DNA of 64,000 nucleotides, taken from assembly GCF_027922365.1 (NCBI RefSeq), contig NZ_BSFN01000004.1, positions 186,001-250,000 on the forward strand, in the 5' to 3' direction. A program made the position numbers and the translations under genes. The notes beneath the pieces are model-generated. The model was not told the origin of the DNA. It did no database searches and was given only the letters and a program-made list of their open reading frames with translations. The stretch comes from Pseudomonas turukhanskensis (GTDB lineage: Bacteria > Pseudomonadota > Gammaproteobacteria > Pseudomonadales > Pseudomonadaceae). Positions 61,123 through 64,000 of the stretch are shown piece after piece. Every line of letters begins with the position of its first letter. Positions within the stretch are counted from its first letter, which is position 1.

Positions 61123-61688
61123 TGCGACGGCTCCTTGCCGTGCTGCTGTGGCTGGTCGTGTTCATGGTCCAGCCGGCGCTTGCAGTGCAGCAGGGCGAAG
61201 GCGATGTGTTTTTCCACCATGCTCACGGAAATTCCCATGTGGTCGGCAATCTGGGCCTGACTCAGCCCTTCGAAGCGGTGCAGCATAAGGGCTTCACGCC
61301 GGCGCGGCGAGAGCTCATCAAGCACCTCGCCAAGGCGCTCCAGGTGTTGCTGCTGCTGCGCGCGGGCCAGCGGCTCATTGCTTGGGGTGATGGTCATATG
61401 CGCCTCGATGTCGCCAGGTTCACCCAACTGTTCGGCAAACACCCCTTGGCGCACCTTCTGCCGCCGCCAGTGGTCGCGTAGCAGATTGCGCGCCATCTGA
61501 AACAGAAACGCGCGCGGTTGCTCCACGCTGGCCTGGTCGCGGTAACCCAGCCATTGGGTGAAAACGTCCTGGGTCATGTCGGCCGCATCGCTGGCGTTAT
61601 CTGTGCGTTTGCGCAGGTAATGCAGAATGTCCGCGTAGAAGCTGCGATAGGTTTGCGCTTCAGTGGCATCAGGTTTACGGCGGGACAT
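61119..61688 (-). CDS. FecI/HasI-type ECF sigma factor
   Basis: A 189-residue iron-starvation ECF sigma factor with region 2 at about 15-80 (FYADILHYLRKRTDNASDAADMTQDVFTQWLG) and region 4 at about 120-175 (LDELSPRRREALMLHRFEGLSQAQIADHMGISVSMVEKHIAFA). AAGGAAGG before 61688 marks the ATG start; a GTG five codons earlier lies on that site. A Fur-box-like dyad is 48 bases upstream. It should drive the FecR and receptor genes. Confidence 0.93.
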   Translation of the reverse strand: MSRRKPDATEAQTYRSFYADILHYLRKRTDNASDAADMTQDVFTQWLGYRDQASVEQPRAFLFQMARNLLRDHWRRQKVRQGVFAEQLGEPGDIEAHMTITPSNEPLARAQQQQHLERLGEVLDELSPRRREALMLHRFEGLSQAQIADHMGISVSMVEKHIAFALLHCKRRLDHEHDQPQQHGKEPSQ

Positions 61689-61735
61689 GACCTTCCTTTT
61701 CACAGACGACGGAGCAGGGCGGCGGCGATCTTATC

Positions 61736-61754
61736 GAGAATGGTTAGCATTTGT
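61736..61754 (-). promoter_or_regulatory. Putative Fur box of the heme-type sigma factor
   Basis: On the minus strand ACAAATGCTAACCATTCTC agrees with the 19-base Fur consensus GATAATGATAATCATTATC at 13 positions. It is placed for repression of the sigma gene under iron sufficiency. Confidence 0.7.
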
Positions 61755-61869
61755 CTCCCGGGAAATGCATTCCCAGGCAAATCTCTCTCGGCCGTAGCTT
61801 TCTCTTGTCGCCTCATCTGGCTAAGCTCGGCGTTCTTTGCTGCCTTAATTCAACTGCCGAGAGCTTCCT

Positions 61870-63591
61870 ATGCCCCAGCAATGGCCCGCCGCCGATATCG
61901 CCCGGTTGATCCTCGACGGCTTCGACGACTATCGCGAGCATTTCAAACAGATCACCGATGGTGCCCGTGCCCGTTTCGAGCAAGCGCAGTGGCAGGAAAT
62001 TCAGCAGGCCTCGGCCGCGCGGATCAACCTGTACGAAGAGAAAGTCAGCGAAGTCAGCCAGCGTCTGCACGAAAAACTCAAAGACGAAGTGCTGCTGGAT
62101 GTGCACCTGTGGCCGCTGGTGAAAAGCGCCTATATCAACCTGATCGACAGCCGGTTCGACGATGAGCTGGCCGAAACCTGGTTCAACTCGATTTTCTGCG
62201 GCCTGTTCAGCCACGACCTGATCAGCGACGGCTGCATGTTTATTCATACCACGCGCCCGTCCTTGCGCAGCCACGAGCGCGGCGCGCAAACCCGCACCTA
62301 TATGCCCCAGGTAAACCTGGCCGGCATGCTCGAACAGATATTTACCGACTACCAGTTCAGCGTGCCCTACGAAAACCTCAACCGCGACCTGGCGCGGTTG
62401 GAGGGCCAGTTGCGCGCCAACCTGCCGGACTGGGTGTGCAAAGACCCGGAGCTGTGCATCGAGCTGTTTTCCTCGGTGTTGTACCGCAACAAAGGCGCCT
62501 ACCTGGTGGGCCGCATCTACACCCGTGACGAGCAATGGCCGCTGGTGATTCCGCTGCTGCATCGTGAGGAGCGCGGCATTCAGGTGGATGCGCTGATTAC
62601 CGATGAAGCCGAAGTGTCGATCATCTTCTCCTTCACCCGTTCGTACTTCATGGTGGACGTGGCGATTCCGGCGGAGTTTGTCGGTTTCCTCAAACGTATT
62701 CTGCCGGGCAAGCACATTGCCGAGCTGTACACCTCGATCGGCTTTTACAAACACGGCAAATCCGAGTTCTACCGCTCGCTGATCAACCACCTGGCCAACA
62801 CCGACGACCGCTTTATCATGGCCCCCGGTGTGCGCGGCATGGTGATGAGCGTGTTTACCCTGCCGGGCTTCAACACCGTCTTCAAAATCATCAAGGACAA
62901 GTTCTCGCCCTCGAAGAACGTCGACCGCGCCACGGTGATTGAAAAGTACCGCATGGTGAAAAGCGTCGACCGGGTAGGGCGCATGGCCGATACCCAGGAA
63001 TTTGCCGACTTCCGCTTTCCCAAAGCCAAGTTCGACCCCGAGTGCCTCGCAGAACTGTTGGAAGTGGCGCCGTCCACCGTCGAGCTCGAAGGCGATACCG
63101 TACTGGTGCGCCACTGCTGGACCGAACGGCGCATGACGCCGCTCAATATCTACCTCGAACACGCCAACGAAGCCCAGGTGCTCGAAGCGCTGGAAGACTA
63201 TGGCCTGGCCATCAAGCAACTGGCGGCAGCCAATATCTTCCCCGGCGACATGCTGCTGAAAAACTTCGGCGTCACCCGTCACGGCCGTGTGGTGTTCTAC
63301 GACTACGACGAAATCTGCGCACTTACCGAAGCCAACTTCCGGGTGATTCCACCACCGCGCTATCCCGAAGATGAAATGTCCAGCGAGCCCTGGTATTCCA
63401 TCGGCCCGCTGGATGTATTCCCCGAGGAATTCCCTCCGTTTCTGTTTGCCGACATGGGCCAGCGCAAACTGTTCAGCCAGTTGCACGGCGACCTGTATCA
63501 GGCCGATTACTGGAAAAGCCTGCAGGACGCCATTCGGGCCGGCAAGGTAATAGACGTGTTTCCGTACCGGCGTAAAGAGCAGTTGAACTGA
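61870..63591 (+). CDS. aceK: Isocitrate dehydrogenase kinase/phosphatase AceK
   Basis: A bifunctional enzyme that phosphorylates and dephosphorylates isocitrate dehydrogenase, steering carbon between TCA cycle and glyoxylate shunt. Its 573 residues match E. coli AceK (578). The N-terminal regulatory domain contains [13 protein letters not shown] and [20 protein letters not shown]. The kinase-like domain has [30 protein letters not shown] (ATP loop and Lys), [30 protein letters not shown] (catalytic loop with Asp residues) and [32 protein letters not shown]. It is not linked to aceBA here, as usual for Pseudomonas. Confidence 0.97.
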   Translation: MPQQWPAADIARLILDGFDDYREHFKQITDGARARFEQAQWQEIQQASAARINLYEEKVSEVSQRLHEKLKDEVLLDVHLWPLVKSAYINLIDSRFDDELAETWFNSIFCGLFSHDLISDGCMFIHTTRPSLRSHERGAQTRTYMPQVNLAGMLEQIFTDYQFSVPYENLNRDLARLEGQLRANLPDWVCKDPELCIELFSSVLYRNKGAYLVGRIYTRDEQWPLVIPLLHREERGIQVDALITDEAEVSIIFSFTRSYFMVDVAIPAEFVGFLKRILPGKHIAELYTSIGFYKHGKSEFYRSLINHLANTDDRFIMAPGVRGMVMSVFTLPGFNTVFKIIKDKFSPSKNVDRATVIEKYRMVKSVDRVGRMADTQEFADFRFPKAKFDPECLAELLEVAPSTVELEGDTVLVRHCWTERRMTPLNIYLEHANEAQVLEALEDYGLAIKQLAAANIFPGDMLLKNFGVTRHGRVVFYDYDEICALTEANFRVIPPPRYPEDEMSSEPWYSIGPLDVFPEEFPPFLFADMGQRKLFSQLHGDLYQADYWKSLQDAIRAGKVIDVFPYRRKEQLN

Positions 63592-63612
63592 CAGCACGGG
63601 TTGTTTGTTGCC

Positions 63613-64000
63613 ATGGCGGCTGAACCGTTTTTTTCGCGCTCTTCGTGGCTTAACTCGCTGCATATGTCCACGCTTACCGTGGCGCTGCTCCAGGCTCAGG
63701 GGCATGCGCCAGAAGCGGTGCTGGAAGGCAGCGGGATTTCCACCGACGACCTGCGCGCCATGAAACGCCTGATCGGCCCCGGCCAGGAGCAGCACGTGTT
63801 CGCCAATGCCCTGCGCCTCAGTGCCAAGCCGACGCTGGGTATTGAGTTGGGGCTACGCACCCGAATCTCCGCCTATGGCTTGCTCGGCTATGCACTGCTG
63901 TCGGCGCCGACCTTCGGCGAGGCGCTGCGCATCGGCTTGAGCTATCCGGTGCTGCTGGGCACCTATTTCAACCTCAGTCTGCATGTGGAAGGGCCGACCG
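63613..64000 (+). CDS. AraC-family regulator, N-terminal part (cut by window end)
   Basis: From ATG 63613 the frame stays open for 129 codons to the window edge. It reads WLNSLHMSTLTVALLQAQGH, then EAVLEGSGISTDDLRAMKRLIGPGQEQHVFANALRLS, LGIELGLRTRISAYGLLGYALLSAPTFGEALRIGLSYPVLLGTYF. This is the Arabinose_bd-type N-terminal domain found in OruR/ArgR-like AraC regulators; the HTH would lie beyond the window. No clear ribosome site is seen; ATG 63664 is another possible start. Confidence 0.82.
   Translation, partial: MAAEPFFSRSSWLNSLHMSTLTVALLQAQGHAPEAVLEGSGISTDDLRAMKRLIGPGQEQHVFANALRLSAKPTLGIELGLRTRISAYGLLGYALLSAPTFGEALRIGLSYPVLLGTYFNLSLHVEGPT

Noticed and set aside
61813..63795. 660-codon minus-strand frame opposite aceK
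   Set aside because: It is the antisense shadow of GC-biased aceK codons; the product is rich in His, Gln and Val with no family features, and the plus strand encodes a full AceK.
1..64000. CRISPR arrays, tRNA/rRNA genes, integrases or insertion sequences
   Set aside because: I looked for regularly spaced repeats, tRNA-like CCA ends and transposase motifs and saw none.

Overview
The window looks like chromosomal DNA from a Pseudomonas of the fluorescens/putida type. The supporting evidence is the GC-rich coding DNA, pseudomonad REP elements (GTAGGAGCGAGCTTGCTCGC), FecI/FecR/TonB receptor cassettes, the EstA autotransporter, an AceK gene, and many LysR regulators divergent from their presumed targets. 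I see no tRNA, rRNA, CRISPR array, transposase or prophage. The genus call is inference from gene content.

Layout. 1-9.6 kb: end of a DUF1294 gene, periplasmic carbonic anhydrase, YjbR protein, LysR/azoR divergent pair, EstA esterase, a secreted alpha/beta hydrolase, a YhhS-like MFS transporter and the ABC-F protein YbiT. 9.8-12.6 kb: YbaK-like editing protein, a HigBA toxin-antitoxin pair with a readable promoter/operator, two small membrane proteins, and a DUF3077/DUF6124-like gene behind a strongly structured leader. 13-16 kb: a four-gene signalling operon (CBS-PP2C phosphatase, SiaB-type kinase, SiaC-type phosphoprotein, GGDEF cyclase), which is a soluble-sensor version of SiaABCD. 16.1-21.4 kb: a phosphate-starvation region (Pho box, pstSCAB) in which phoU is absent; two tandem terminators and then a Fic-like protein lacking the catalytic His, translationally coupled to a HAD phosphatase, occupy its place.

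21.5-37.7 kb: LysR/RidA pair, an 1155-residue hybrid histidine kinase, a stand-alone AroA, a hydrolase, TSUP permease, quinone-oxidoreductase-type enzyme, LysE exporter, and a catabolic group of aldehyde dehydrogenase, iron alcohol dehydrogenase and APC permease that probably imports and oxidises an amine or alcohol. 38-47 kb: an unrecognised two-gene unit, EF-hand protein, LysR/isochorismatase pair, AlaE, a chemoreceptor, two more toxin-first type II TA modules, and an SRAP protein (YedK/HMCES) between those two modules.

47.4-64 kb: two iron-uptake signalling cassettes (ECF sigma factor, FecR anti-sigma, TonB receptor with N-terminal signalling domain), one siderophore-type and one heme-type, each preceded by a Fur-box-like palindrome. 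They flank a PstS-OmpA fusion protein, a TorF-like outer-membrane protein, a YtcJ-like amidohydrolase and a LysR regulator. The window ends with aceK and the start of an AraC-family regulator.

The best candidates for new biology are the degenerate-Fic/HAD pair attached to pstSCAB, the CBS-sensing SiaABCD variant, the structured leader at 12.66-12.77 kb, and the orphan Cys/His-rich protein pair at 38.1-39.4 kb.
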